NCBI GenBank assembly: GCA_963793095.1
Contig: CAWBYY010000002.1
Location: forward strand, 682,001 to 746,000
Length of the DNA: 64,000 nt
Reading direction: 5' to 3'
Source of the DNA: CAVWDI01 sp963793095
GTDB lineage: Bacteria > Chloroflexota > Anaerolineae > Anaerolineales > UBA4823
Numbering within the stretch: position 1 is the stretch's first letter; each line of letters opens with the position of its first letter. Made by a program: the position numbers and the translations under genes. Shown in pieces: positions 27,787-36,993 of this stretch. The notes under the pieces are model-generated. The model did not search any database and was not told the origin of the DNA. It saw only the letters and a program-made list of their open reading frames with translations.

Positions 27787-28587
27787 TTATCCGGTGTGCT
27801 CAAGAGTTATTGCCTGCGCTTCACCCCCAGCAATTTCACCAGCAGGCTCGTCTGATCCGGAAGTTGGGTGAACAATGGTTGCCATAGCGTCGATGGCGCT
27901 GCGGTCGCTAATGACCTGGTCAATATGCCCATCCAGCATACTGATCACTTTATCGACAAAGGGTACCATCCGCAGGTCGTGGGTGACCATGATGCCGGCT
28001 CTTTTCTGTTCGTGAACCAGATTCGCGAATGTCTCCACAACCTGATAGGCGCGCTGGGTATCGAGGTTGGCAGTAGGTTCGTCAGCCAGTACAAGGCTCG
28101 GTTCATGTACCATGGCGCGTGCAATCGCGACTCGCTGCTGCTCGCCGCCAGATAGCTGGTTGGGCAGGTTATTCAGACGGTGGCTCAGACCCAGACGGTC
28201 GAGCATTTCTTTTGCCCGTTCCCGGCCCTCCTTATTCATCCTTTTATTCAGGCGCAGCATCAGTTCCACATTTTCAAGCGCCGTCAGGAAAGGTACAAGG
28301 TTGTTTGCCTGGAAGGTAAAACCAATTTTTTCCCGCCGGAAGCGGGTCCGTTGCTTGGTTTTCATTTTACCCAGGTCCTGGCCATCAATTTTTATTTCTC
28401 CTGAGGTGGGTCTTAATAATGTGGCCAGCATAGCAAGCATGGTGGTTTTGCCGGAACCGCTCGGTCCCACCACTGCAACGAATTCACCATCGCCAATTTC
28501 AAATGAAACCTGATCAACAGCAGTGACAGCCGAAGCGCCCTCGCCGTAGACTTTTGTTACCTGGTTTGTTGTAACTGCTATGCTCAT
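27787..28587 (-). CDS. ABC transporter ATP-binding protein (MacB/LolD type)
   Basis: A 266-aa ATPase. Walker A GPSGSGKT, Q-loop FTFQANNLVPFLTALENVEL, signature LSGGEQQRVAIARA, Walker B LVLADEPTANLD and H-loop VTHDLR are all present. The type pairs with FtsX-fold permeases that move substrates from the membrane or act mechanically. The permease lies 14 bases upstream. A C-terminal tail of ~40 residues extends past the core. Confidence 0.94.
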   Translation of the reverse strand: MSIAVTTNQVTKVYGEGASAVTAVDQVSFEIGDGEFVAVVGPSGSGKTTMLAMLATLLRPTSGEIKIDGQDLGKMKTKQRTRFRREKIGFTFQANNLVPFLTALENVELMLRLNKRMNKEGRERAKEMLDRLGLSHRLNNLPNQLSGGEQQRVAIARAMVHEPSLVLADEPTANLDTQRAYQVVETFANLVHEQKRAGIMVTHDLRMVPFVDKVISMLDGHIDQVISDRSAIDAMATIVHPTSGSDEPAGEIAGGEAQAITLEHTG

Positions 28588-28601
28588 ATTCTTTTACCCC
28601 C

Positions 28602-29750
28602 TTATAATCCTATCGCCCGCAGCGGCTCTACCTTTAAAGCAAGCCGAATAGAAACCAGACCACCTATTGGACCGATCACCAGCAGGGCTGTGATCGCCCC
28701 CAGAATGGCTGTGCTGTTAAATTCCGCTGGTATCTCATCGGGCATACCCATCGCGATCAGAAATGTCCCTATCACCCCCAGTAAAACACCGAATACAGAT
28801 ATCGTTACAATCTGTAGAATTGTCATCCCGGCGACCGTACTGTTGCCAGTCCCAATCGCTTTGAGCATACCAATCTGGCCGATTTTCTGGATAGTCTGGA
28901 TCTGAAAGAAACCGCCCAGTACCAGTACGCCGATCAGCAGGGTGAATGCCTGCTGGGTATTGAGGGTCGACTGCTGGGCGGTGTATCCCGGCAGCGCCAG
29001 GATCGCCGTCGCTTTATCGACAGCCTGAACATCAGATATATTGTCCTCTATAACGGGGATCATTTCAGCTATATTCTCTGAGTTGTATAACTGCACCGCG
29101 GCGATGTTAAATATAACCCGGGCGCTCCGCCTGGTTCCGCTTTCCTGAGGTTTGATATCGTCCCAGGTCTGGATGGGAGTGAATACAGCTGGCTGGAAAA
29201 AGTACTGGTTTGACCCGCTCAATCCGACCACAGTCAGGTTATAAAATTCTTTTTCTGTCCCCTGGACGGTCTGGATGGTTATCAGGTCGCCGGGTTGGAC
29301 CCCCAGAGATTCCGCCAGGGGAGTGTCAATAACAGCCTCATTTGCCCGGTCACGGATCAAAGCCTGCCCGCTGAGAATCTCCGGGTTTCCTGGCCTGCCC
29401 GGTTCGGTTCCGATCAGGTTGACGTCTATTCCATTTTTGACAGGTGGGTAAACTACGGTTGCTGAGCTGAAGCCGATCCCTCCAGCATCTGCTACTCCTT
29501 CAATGCGGCGCAAATTGGTGAGGGTGCTGTTATCCAGGCGGCTGGCGCTGATGATAAGGTCCGCTTCATCCTGGTAAACAAGCAGTTCAGCCTGGATGTT
29601 GTCGATGTACTCCCGGTTGGCTTTGCTCAGCCCGCCCGCCAGGGCGGCTATGAACAGGACCAGGGTGGTGATCAGGGCAATCACCAGACTAAAAAGCAAA
29701 TAGCGGCCTTTATTACGCCAGATCTCTTTGAATGATAAAAAGAAAGACAT
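28602..29750 (-). CDS. ABC transporter permease, FtsX/MacB fold
   Basis: A 382-aa protein: N-terminal transmembrane helix at residues 20-42, a ~220-residue extracytoplasmic MacB-PCD-like domain, then three C-terminal helices ending in VSIRLALKVEPLRAIGL, the usual FtsX-fold end. Works with the adjacent ATPase. It resembles DevC-like permeases. Located two bases after the DUF1475-like gene. Confidence 0.9.
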   Translation of the reverse strand: MSFFLSFKEIWRNKGRYLLFSLVIALITTLVLFIAALAGGLSKANREYIDNIQAELLVYQDEADLIISASRLDNSTLTNLRRIEGVADAGGIGFSSATVVYPPVKNGIDVNLIGTEPGRPGNPEILSGQALIRDRANEAVIDTPLAESLGVQPGDLITIQTVQGTEKEFYNLTVVGLSGSNQYFFQPAVFTPIQTWDDIKPQESGTRRSARVIFNIAAVQLYNSENIAEMIPVIEDNISDVQAVDKATAILALPGYTAQQSTLNTQQAFTLLIGVLVLGGFFQIQTIQKIGQIGMLKAIGTGNSTVAGMTILQIVTISVFGVLLGVIGTFLIAMGMPDEIPAEFNSTAILGAITALLVIGPIGGLVSIRLALKVEPLRAIGL

Positions 29751-29752
29751 TT

Positions 29753-30100
29753 CTAACTCCCTGATCTCACCTTATCCGCACGAGCTCCCATCCAGAATTG
29801 CCTCCAGTCTCCGCCGCTTCTGACCAGAGCCAGGTAAGTGTACAGGGCTCCGGTAAAGAAACCAAGTACCATCATGAGAGCCACCCAGATAATTGTTTTT
29901 ATCCAGGATTTTTCGCGGAAAATAATCCAGCCCGAAAACAGGATAAATCCGACATATAGATCCACAATCGATACAATTCCCCACGGATTGGAGAGCAACC
30001 TGGCGCCATCTGTGGCGAAATCGCCAGCTGTGAATCCATATATCAGGGCAACAGCCATTAGAAAGACACAGAACAGTGATATGGCTTTTGCAAGTTTCAT
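29753..30100 (-). CDS. DUF1475-like membrane protein
   Basis: A 115-aa protein starting MKLAKAISLF with three to four transmembrane helices and the pattern NPWGIVSIVDLYVGFILFSGWI-REKSW...LGFFTGALYTYLAL, which I associate with the DUF1475 family. The open frame continues upstream into folE, but ATG 30100 is a better start, eight bases after the folE stop. Function unknown; in the folE/ABC operon. Confidence 0.68.
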   Translation of the reverse strand: MKLAKAISLFCVFLMAVALIYGFTAGDFATDGARLLSNPWGIVSIVDLYVGFILFSGWIIFREKSWIKTIIWVALMMVLGFFTGALYTYLALVRSGGDWRQFWMGARADKVRSGS

Positions 30101-30107
30101 CTCTATT

Positions 30108-30677
30108 TCAACCAAGCGAACCGGCTTTGATATGCGACATAAACTCGGATCGCGTTTTCTCATTTTCTTTGAAACAACCCAGCATCTTGCTGGTGACCAT
30201 CTTGGTGTTGTCTTTTTTGACGCCGCGCATCATCGCGCACATATGGGCTCCTTCAACAACTACAGCCACGCCCTGCGGTGAGAGCGTTTCCTGGATGAAA
30301 TTGGCGATCTGTGAAGTCATCTGCTCCTGGATCTGCAGGCGGCGGGCGAACATTTCCACAATTCGGGGGATTTTACTCAAGCCAATGACTTTGCCATCCG
30401 GAATATAGGCTACATGCGCTTTTCCGTAGAAAGGCAGCATATGGTGCTCGCACATGCTGTAGAAATCGATATCTTTTACCACGACCATCTCGTCATAATC
30501 CACACTGAACACGGCTCCATTGATCATTTTTTCCGGGTCTACATGGTAACCGCCGGTCAACTCCTGGTACATTCGGGCGACCCGGTTGGGTGTATTTAAA
30601 AGACCTTCCCTTTCCGGATTCTCGCCGATATTGGACAGGATGCTGTAGACTGCTACTTCGATATTTCCCTGGTTCAA
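30108..30677 (-). CDS. folE: GTP cyclohydrolase I
   Basis: A 189-aa enzyme converting GTP to dihydroneopterin triphosphate, the first step of folate/tetrahydrobiopterin synthesis. Seen: NTPNRVARMY, the zinc-site CEHHMLPF, KVIGLSKIPRIVEMFARRLQ-QE and the second zinc Cys in GAHMCAMMRGV. Length and motifs are typical of the homodecameric type I enzyme. It heads the operon that continues leftward through the ABC transporter genes. Confidence 0.96.
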   Translation of the reverse strand: MNQGNIEVAVYSILSNIGENPEREGLLNTPNRVARMYQELTGGYHVDPEKMINGAVFSVDYDEMVVVKDIDFYSMCEHHMLPFYGKAHVAYIPDGKVIGLSKIPRIVEMFARRLQIQEQMTSQIANFIQETLSPQGVAVVVEGAHMCAMMRGVKKDNTKMVTSKMLGCFKENEKTRSEFMSHIKAGSLG

Positions 30678-30805
30678 CCAATTGGCTGGGATGGATTTAT
30701 CTGGATGCCTTCATCTTTCGTATTCTCTTCCAATAATAAAGTGTTAAATCTTGTTGAACTCATTTTTACCTTCCTTTGTTACATACCGTTAAATGGTTAT
30801 TTTGT

Positions 30806-31641
30806 TTACTTTGCTTTAATACAGGCAAATCCAATCACCCCGGGTCCGATATTCGCTCCGAGAGCGGGGGTGACATCGACCGATAGCGGAATTTCTCCGC
30901 CAGGGAAAAGATCCTTCGATTTTTCGCGAAGGTCTTCAGCCTTCTCCGGCGCATTGGTATGCACCAGATCCAGTCGTTCAAGCCTGCCCAGTTCGCGCAC
31001 CAGCTGAAGTAATCTCTCGAGTGCTTTTTTGTAGGTTCGTACTCGCTCGCCGGTTGGATCGCCTTCGTGCATCTTTAAGATGGGTTTGATGTCCAATATA
31101 TTACCCAGCCGGGCTACAACACCCCCCATGCGCCCGCTGCGCTGCAGGTATTCGAGCGTTTCTAGGGCGGCGAAAACATACGTCCGGGAGTTCAATTCAT
31201 CCAGCTGGCAGATGATACTTTCCATTGTTTCGTTTTCCCTTGCTGCTTTTGCGGCTGCCATAACCAGGTAGCCCATACCCAGGCTGAGCTGGCGCGAGTC
31301 GTAAACGGTCACAGGAACTGTTTGAAATTGTTTGGCTGCGGTCCGGGCGACATCAACTGTCGCGCTCAGGCTCTCTGAGATGTGTATAGAAAGATCTGGG
31401 TCGCGCCTTCTTCTGCCAGCTTACTGTAAGCCCGCTGAAACATCTCAACTCCTGGGGTCGCTGTTGTTGGCAGGGGGTCAGCTTCGATCATTCGCTCATA
31501 AAATTCTTTCCGTGTAATCTCAATTCCATCCATGTATCCCTTACTCTCGAAATTTATGTATAAGGGAACCGTTTCTATTTTCAACTGGTTTATAATTTCC
31601 TCTGGCAGATCATTTGTGCTGTCTGCAACAATCCTGATCAT
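30806..31641 (-). CDS. DegV family fatty-acid-binding protein, one frameshift
   Basis: The two frames together give a ~278-aa DegV protein. The first part (MIRIVADSTNDLPEE...TTATPG) ends in a premature stop at 31366. The second resumes with ISESLSATVDVART, matching the family SxxLSGTYxxA stretch, and continues through GRMGGVVARLGNILDIKPIL to GANIGPGVIGF. One base appears missing near 31383-31390 (FLxIHISESL). DegV/FakB proteins bind fatty acids for phosphorylation by FakA-type kinases, feeding phospholipid synthesis; no fakA is seen here. Confidence 0.85.
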
Positions 31642-31750
31642 ATCTGTCTCCTCCTGTTATTAATCCCTGGTAAGTATTTATCCTATCATGTAATTTCTAA
31701 GTTGGTTTTATAAGTATTGATGTTTTTTGCTATTTAACTCTTTGTTGGAA

Positions 31751-31778
31751 CCGGGCGGCTGGTTTACCAGCCGCCCGG
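31751..31778 (-). terminator. strong hairpin after the fasciclin gene
   Basis: A perfect 12-bp stem (CCGGGCGGCTGG with its complement) and a TTTA loop, about 90 bases past the fasciclin stop. Very stable, but no T-tract follows on either strand, so it could end transcription only with help or act as an mRNA 3' stabiliser. Confidence 0.5.
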
Positions 31779-31869
31779 CTTCGGCATTCCGGATAGTGGG
31801 TGAATACTGTGTGTCAGGTATTTTATCCGGGTGCCAGCAAGGAGGAGGAAAAAATGTTCTTATCTACCT

Positions 31870-33302
31870 TTATTGGGGAATTAATACCGCATCGATAACA
31901 TGGATCACGCCGTTTAGAGCTTCGATATCAGCTATGATCACTGCGCTCTCATTTATTTTCAGTATATCCCCATCCAGGCTGATCAATACTGTATCTCCGG
32001 AAAGCATTTCTACTTCCTGGCCGGCCAGTTCGACTGCCTGGTCCGACATGACTTTACCTTGAAGTACATGGTAAAGCAGAACATTTGCCAGGGCTTCTTT
32101 GTCGGCAATTAAAGCCTCCAGAGTCCCTTCCGGCAAAGCCGCAAAAGCGTCATCTGTCGGCGCAAAAACGGTGAACGGTCCTTCAGCCTGCAGGGCTTCC
32201 ACCAGGTCGGCTTCCTGCAGTGCAGTTACCAGGGTGGTAAAACGGCCGTCTTCGACTGCGATATCGACAATAGTTTTTCCTGCTTCCATCCCTTCTTCAG
32301 CCGGAGGCAGTAAAACAGCATCGATAACGTGAATTACACCGTTTGAGCCTTCAATGTCGGTGATGATCACTTTCGAATCGTTTAGCATGACGTCTTCACC
32401 ATCAAGGGCAACCATAATTTTTCCTTCGGAAAGCGTCTCAACTTCCTGCCCGTCAAGACCAACTACATCTGCCGCCATCACTTTACCATCCACAACGTGG
32501 TAAAGAAGGACCTTTGAGAGGGCTTCTTTGTCTGCCAGCAAACCTTCAACGGTTCCTTCCGGCAAAGCCGCAAAAGCGTCATCGGTCGGGGCAAACACGG
32601 TGAATGGTCCTTCAGCCTGTAAAGCTTCCACCAGTTCAGCTTCCTGCAGTGCGGTCACCAGGGTTGTAAAACGGCCGTCCTCAACTGCGATATCCACGAT
32701 AGTTTTACCTTCTTCCATCATCCCTGATTCTCCCTCTGCTGGAGGCAGTATGACAGAGTCAATCACGTGGATCACTCCGTTTGCACCCTCGATATCGGCC
32801 GCCACGACTATGGCGTCGTTTATCTTCAAATTCTCCCCGTCAAGGGAAACTTTGAAAGAGTTGCCTGAGAGCGCCCTTCTACATCCTGGCCGTCCAATCC
32901 CATTGCATCGGCTGCCATGACTTTCGCGCCGACAACATGGTAAAGGAGGATATTCTTTAACGCTTCAGGATCTTCAAGTAGGCTTTCAACCGTGCCTTCT
33001 GGCAGGGCTGCAAATGCCTCATCTGTGGGAGCAAATACTGTGAAAGGACCTTCGCCCTGCAGGGTTTCGACCAGACCTGCAGCCTGGAGCGCTGTCACTA
33101 AGGTTGAAAAATTACCATCAGCGACTGCAATGTCAACAATTGTTGGAGGAGCTTCTTCTGCGACTTCTTCAACAGCTTCTTCAACCGCTTCCTCGATTTC
33201 AACAGGAATCTCAGTTGGAATGGCTCTCGGCGCTGCACCTGCGCAGGCCGCCAGCACTAACGACAGTAGAACTAAAATTGAAGGGATTGTGTACTTTTTC
33301 AT
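31870..33302 (-). CDS. lipoprotein with three fasciclin (FAS1) domains, one frameshift
   Basis: A ~476-aa exported protein. Signal peptide MKKYTIPSILVLLSLVLAACAG has a lipobox LAAC; a Glu-rich linker precedes three FAS1 domains, each opening TIVDIAV and closing NGVIHVID-VLLP. The first domain is broken: adding one G near 32871-32877 restores the conserved QDVE..LSGNSFKVSLDGENL. Domains 2 and 3 are nearly identical in DNA (period 429 bases). FAS1 proteins mediate adhesion or cell-surface contacts. GGAG precedes ATG 33302. Its promoter carries 11-bp repeats like those before carH, suggesting shared control. Confidence 0.88.
32055..32720 (-). repeat. internal 429-base direct repeat encoding FAS1 domains 2 and 3
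   Basis: The stretch around 32131 (CGGCAAAGCCGCAAAAGCG) recurs at 32560, an offset of 429 bases or 143 codons, with long near-identical flanks. It points to recent in-frame duplication of a domain. Confidence 0.8.
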
Positions 33303-33345
33303 TTCTTACTCCTTTTTTTATTTTTGTAATTTCTTGTCCTTCAAA

Positions 33346-33367
33346 TGTACATATATTGTACATATAT
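33346..33367. repeat. exact tandem 11-bp repeat overlapping the fasciclin promoter
   Basis: TGTACATATAT occurs twice in a row (33346-33356, 33357-33367), covering the proposed -10 hexamer of the leftward promoter. Eleven-base direct repeats are the known operator layout for CarH-type regulators. AT-rich sequence makes chance possible. Confidence 0.5.
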
Positions 33368-33393
33368 TGAAATAATTGTCAAGATATTGCAAA
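33355..33393 (-). promoter_or_regulatory. fasciclin promoter with two 11-bp CarH-like repeats
   Basis: Reading leftward: units TTTGCAATATC (33393-33383) and TTGACAATTAT (33382-33372) abut. The second contains the -35 TTGACA (33382-33377); a 16-base spacer leads to TACAAT (33360-33355). The arrangement matches that before carH. Promoter good; operator role inferred. Confidence 0.55.
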
Positions 33394-33490
33394 GATAATT
33401 TAGATTAATCTTTTTTAATATTTTGTGGGATCGTATGGTCAGTTTGTTGGATAGAAATAATTATTTTCCGCTACTTTTTCCGGTTGCTGA

Positions 33491-33519
33491 TTGACTGATT
33501 AATCAGATTGGTTTATACA
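33491..33519 (+). promoter_or_regulatory. promoter of photolyase-related gene, apparently leaderless
   Basis: TTGACT (33491-33496), 17-base spacer, TATACA (33514-33519). The ATG at 33527 begins seven bases after the -10, where transcription should start, and no Shine-Dalgarno is present. A 12-bp palindrome, CTGATTAATCAG (33495-33506), lies within the spacer and could bind a repressor. Confidence 0.5.
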
Positions 33520-33526
33520 TTCCTTA

Positions 33527-35044
33527 ATGAAAGCAACGGTTTGGATCCTGGGAGACCAGTTGTGCCTAAATCATCCGGCGTTTAAATTTGCCGTGGATAA
33601 GTTTGGCAAGGACAATGTTGTTGTATTAATGCTGGAAAGTGAAAAGCGTGCTAGGAGATTACCTTACCATGCAAAAAAACTGGTTTTGCTTTTCAGCGCT
33701 ATGCGCCATTACGCTGGGCAACTGCGTAAGAAGGGAATATCCGTTGATTACCGTTTTTGTTCTGACTCAGATACAGCAATCGGGGAACACATTGCGGAAT
33801 ACCAGCCTGAAAACCTGATCTTAATGTCGGCCAGTGAGTTGGGCGGTCGGATTTATCAACAAAGTCTTGCACAAAAATTCTGCATCCCTGTTATTCAGCT
33901 GCCAGATACCCGGTTCTTGACCGAGCGATTTGATCCCTATCCAGACCCACAACCGGGAAAGCGGTATGTACAGGAAGGGTTTTACCAAAAAATGCGCCAG
34001 AATTTCCGCCTGCTTGTGGAATCCGATGGAAAACCAACCGGAGGAAAGTGGAATTTTGATAAAAGCAACCGGCTTCGGTTACCGGCGGACTGTAACCCGC
34101 CAGCTCCAATTTCTTTTGCGCCGGACGAGATTACCAGGCAGGTAATGCATGAAGTGGAAATAAAATATAAGACCGTGGGCAATGCTGCCGGATTTAATCT
34201 GGCGGTAACACATGAAGAAGCCCGCCTGGCTTCATTTGATTTTTTTGAAAATCGCCTGCACGATTTTGGGGCATACGAAGACGCCATGAGCTACCAAACA
34301 AGCACGGTTTACCATTCCAGGCTATCTCCATATCTAAACTTGGGCCTGCTCGACCCGCTTTGGTTATCGAGAGAAGCCGAAAGAAGGTATATCAAAGGAA
34401 AGGCACCGATCAATTCCGTTGAAGGGTTCATCCGCCAGCTGGTGGGTTGGAGGGAGTATATTTACTGGCAGTACTGGCGGTTAATGCCGGATATCTCACA
34501 CAGCAATTTCTGGGATTTCCAACGACCGCTTCCGGAGTTTTTCTGGGATGGCGGAACAGATATGAACTGCATAAAGCAAGTCCTAGGTAAAGTCCTGCAG
34601 GATGGGTATTCCCACCACATTGAACGCCTGATGGTGATCTGTAATTTTTGTTTGCTTGCGAGAATTCACCCGGACCCTGTAAATCGTTGGTTCCAGAGCG
34701 CTTATATCGACGCCTATGAGTGGGTGATGGTACCAAACGTGTATGGCATGGGCCTTTATGCGGATGGAGGGTTGGTGGGGACAAAGCCATACATTTCTTC
34801 AGCGAATTACATTAATAAGATGAGTGATTACTGCCGGGGTTGCAGATTTGATCATAAACTCCGGACAGGTGATAAGGCCTGTCCATTTAATTATTTATAC
34901 TGGAGTTTCATTCTTGACCACGAAGATGACCTGCGGTCTAACCCGAGAATGGGCAGGAGTTTGCTGGGGTTGCGGCATTTGGATCGGGAAACCCGGTGTT
35001 TGGTTCAGGAGAATTCACTTCGATTTCTTAATTCTCTTGTTTAG
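33527..35044 (+). CDS. [4Fe-4S] photolyase-related protein (PhrB/FeS-BCP cryptochrome family)
   Basis: A 505-aa member of the deoxyribodipyrimidine photolyase-related group, which contains bacterial (6-4) photolyases with FAD, a lumazine antenna and an iron-sulfur cluster. Seen: N-terminal WILGDQL, YAGQLRKKGI, and a helical FAD domain with SGxxxYxE-like segments (EGFIRQLVGWREYIYWQYW). Cluster cysteines are in MSDYCRGCRFD...KACPFNYLYW. It repairs UV damage using blue light. Neighbouring CarH operators suggest light induction. No ribosome-binding site, consistent with a leaderless message. Confidence 0.93.
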   Translation: MKATVWILGDQLCLNHPAFKFAVDKFGKDNVVVLMLESEKRARRLPYHAKKLVLLFSAMRHYAGQLRKKGISVDYRFCSDSDTAIGEHIAEYQPENLILMSASELGGRIYQQSLAQKFCIPVIQLPDTRFLTERFDPYPDPQPGKRYVQEGFYQKMRQNFRLLVESDGKPTGGKWNFDKSNRLRLPADCNPPAPISFAPDEITRQVMHEVEIKYKTVGNAAGFNLAVTHEEARLASFDFFENRLHDFGAYEDAMSYQTSTVYHSRLSPYLNLGLLDPLWLSREAERRYIKGKAPINSVEGFIRQLVGWREYIYWQYWRLMPDISHSNFWDFQRPLPEFFWDGGTDMNCIKQVLGKVLQDGYSHHIERLMVICNFCLLARIHPDPVNRWFQSAYIDAYEWVMVPNVYGMGLYADGGLVGTKPYISSANYINKMSDYCRGCRFDHKLRTGDKACPFNYLYWSFILDHEDDLRSNPRMGRSLLGLRHLDRETRCLVQENSLRFLNSLV

Positions 35045-35104
35045 TTTGATTTATTTACAACCGGAAGAACTTCGGTAGGCTACTTTAATATACAACCTAA
35101 AAAC

Positions 35105-35144
35105 TTTACAAATACTTGACAAAAAAAGTGCAATATGATATATA
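35105..35144 (+). promoter_or_regulatory. promoter of the SDR-AttEFGH operon with carH-like repeats
   Basis: TTTACAAATAC (35105-35115) is followed directly by TTGACAAAAAA (35116-35126). The latter includes -35 TTGACA; a 17-base spacer leads to TATATA (35139-35144). The 15-nt block CAAATACTTGACAAA is identical to that in the carH promoter. Co-regulation by CarH is inferred from this. Confidence 0.65.
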
Positions 35145-35187
35145 AAACATAATATAGAAGCCAGTTTACAGTCAGGAAATCTAGAAA

Positions 35188-35826
35188 ATGAAAAAAAATG
35201 CTGTAGTTTTTGGGGGAACGGGTGAAATTGGATCTGCCATCTTGAAAAAGCTAGATAAAAAAGATTGGAGCACGATAGCTGTAGGCAGGGATACAAGCTT
35301 AGTTACAGATATTGCTGATTATGCGTTTGATGTGTCATTTGAGGATGCTGCCAGAATTGAGCAGACAGCCTATTTGATTTCCCTGGAGGTTGAGCAGATT
35401 GATTTGTGGGTTTATGCTGCTGGAGATATTATTTCTGCCAGGATATCAGAAATGAAACCAGGCGAATGGGATCGGGTACTTGCAGCTAATCTCACGGGAG
35501 CCTTTTACGCAGTTCATTACAGTTTGCCTCTGCTTGCAGAAAATGCCCATATTATTTTCATTGGCGCGGTTAGTGAACGGTTGCAATTGCCCGGATTGTC
35601 CGCTTATGCTGCTGCAAAATCTGGATTGGAAGCATTTGCAACCGCATTGAAAAAAGAGCAGCGGAAAAAGCTGGTGACAGTGGTGCGCCCGGGGGCTGTC
35701 AGGACATCTTTTTGGGATAAAGTCCCGATGAAATTGCCTTCCGATGCAGCGTCGCCAGAAAAAGTAGCCGAAAAGATTATTCAAGCGTACCAGGAAGGTC
35801 ATCAAGGCCATCTCGACCTTATTTGA
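35188..35826 (+). CDS. short-chain dehydrogenase/reductase
   Basis: A 212-aa NAD(P)-dependent SDR. The cofactor loop is GGTGEIG near residues 10-16, and the catalytic YxxxK appears as YAAAKSG after a serine-containing strand. It is short for an SDR, lacking a long C-terminal substrate lobe. First gene of a run of eight + strand genes with small gaps. In known LitR/CarH neighbourhoods an SDR next to photolyase genes is common, though its substrate is unknown. Confidence 0.9.
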   Translation: MKKNAVVFGGTGEIGSAILKKLDKKDWSTIAVGRDTSLVTDIADYAFDVSFEDAARIEQTAYLISLEVEQIDLWVYAAGDIISARISEMKPGEWDRVLAANLTGAFYAVHYSLPLLAENAHIIFIGAVSERLQLPGLSAYAAAKSGLEAFATALKKEQRKKLVTVVRPGAVRTSFWDKVPMKLPSDAASPEKVAEKIIQAYQEGHQGHLDLI

Positions 35827-35903
35827 GTTTTAGAACTTAAAAGGCGATATCGTTTGATAGAAATTTCTGGTAATCAATCGTAAAAATTTCAAGGAATATA
35901 ACG

Positions 35904-36407
35904 ATGCAAGTAACCGATAGTTATAAAAATCTACAAACAAAATTTGATCGTTTGGATTTAGCGATCACAAAATGGATGGCAAGATACAGTCTGATTATCC
36001 TGCGTATTGGAATGGGGGTAATATTTGTTTGGTTTGGAACCCTGAAGTTATTTCCAGGGTTGAGTCCAGCTGAAGAACTTGTTCGGAACACAATTTATTT
36101 CTTTGATCCTGATTTCTTTCTGCCAATTCTTGCGGCCTGGGAAGTGGTAATAGGGATTGGATTTTTGCTGGGCTTATTTACTAATAAATTCCAGCGTCTG
36201 ACAATACTACTGCTTTTCTTACAAATGCTGGGAGCCGCTTCACCACTGGTGCTCCTGCCGGAAGCATGCTGGGAAGATTTCCCCTTTGTCCTGACACTCG
36301 AAGGGCAGTATATTATTAAGAATTTGGTGATAATCGGCTCGGCGCTTGTCTTAGGTTCGACTGTCCGGGGCGGGTGGTTGAATCCTGAACCTAAAAATGT
36401 TCAATGA
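35904..36407 (+). CDS. DoxX/YkgB-like membrane protein
   Basis: A 167-aa protein with four transmembrane helices. The pattern RIGMGVIFVWFGTLKLFPG and WEVVIGIGFLLGLF is that of DoxX-type and related (DUF417/YkgB) quinone/thiosulfate-associated membrane proteins. Exact role is unknown; relatives often sit in redox or stress operons. ATG 35904 is preceded by AAGGAA. Part of the operon starting at the SDR gene. Confidence 0.75.
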   Translation: MQVTDSYKNLQTKFDRLDLAITKWMARYSLIILRIGMGVIFVWFGTLKLFPGLSPAEELVRNTIYFFDPDFFLPILAAWEVVIGIGFLLGLFTNKFQRLTILLLFLQMLGAASPLVLLPEACWEDFPFVLTLEGQYIIKNLVIIGSALVLGSTVRGGWLNPEPKNVQ

Positions 36408-36423
36408 TAAGAGGAGAATTTTT

Positions 36424-36993
36424 ATGGCAGTAATAACTGTATTGTTGGGAATCTTGTTGGTTATTGGCGTTTATATTTATCTCCGGAAGGTTTCTCCCGG
36501 AAGCAGTAAACTGGTTATTATCAAGAACAAGGACCAATTCCCAGAAGTCTCCGGATACAACCTTGACCGGAGGAATTTTTCTTTTCCTAGTGATTTCGAA
36601 GGTGATCTTAATCTCCTGATTGTAGCATTCAAACAGAATCATCAGTCAACCGTCAATACCTGGTTACCGCATGTTCAAAAATTGGAGAGAGAATTTCCCG
36701 GGTTGGTCTACTATGAACTCCCAACAATAAAAGAGATGTCACTGATCTCGCGGACATTTATCAATGAAGGGATGCGGGCAGGGATCCCCGACCAGACTGC
36801 GAGAGAGCGAACGGTTACACTTTACATTGATAAAGAAAGGTTTAATGCTGCTTTGAATATCCCGGACGAGGAAGATATTCAGCTGTTTTTAGTCGATACA
36901 AGCGGGCGGATTATCTGGCGTGAAAAAGGTGGATTTGATGGAGAAAAAGCCCGCTTACTGCATGAGATTTTGCAGGAAAGAATGGCTGAATGA
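36424..36993 (+). CDS. membrane-anchored thioredoxin-fold-like (ATP10-like) protein
   Basis: A 189-aa protein starting MAVITVLLGILL, with one N-terminal transmembrane helix. The remaining ~150 residues resemble a thioredoxin-like fold: NLLIVAFKQNHQSTVNTWLPHVQKLE and QLFLVDTSGRIIWREKGGFD recall the ATP10/peroxiredoxin-like group. There is no CxxC. AAGAGGAG precedes ATG 36424; the frame is open to 36397 but that would overlap the previous gene. Overlaps the next gene's ATG by four bases (ATGA). Confidence 0.65.
   Translation: MAVITVLLGILLVIGVYIYLRKVSPGSSKLVIIKNKDQFPEVSGYNLDRRNFSFPSDFEGDLNLLIVAFKQNHQSTVNTWLPHVQKLEREFPGLVYYELPTIKEMSLISRTFINEGMRAGIPDQTARERTVTLYIDKERFNAALNIPDEEDIQLFLVDTSGRIIWREKGGFDGEKARLLHEILQERMAE

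Noticed and set aside
32055..32720. Direct repeats as a possible CRISPR or mobile element
   Set aside because: The 429-base period is a whole number of codons and encodes duplicated FAS1 domains.
32099..33375. Plus-strand open frames opposite the fasciclin gene
   Set aside because: Ala/Ser-rich shadows of the repeated coding sequence without ribosome-binding sites.
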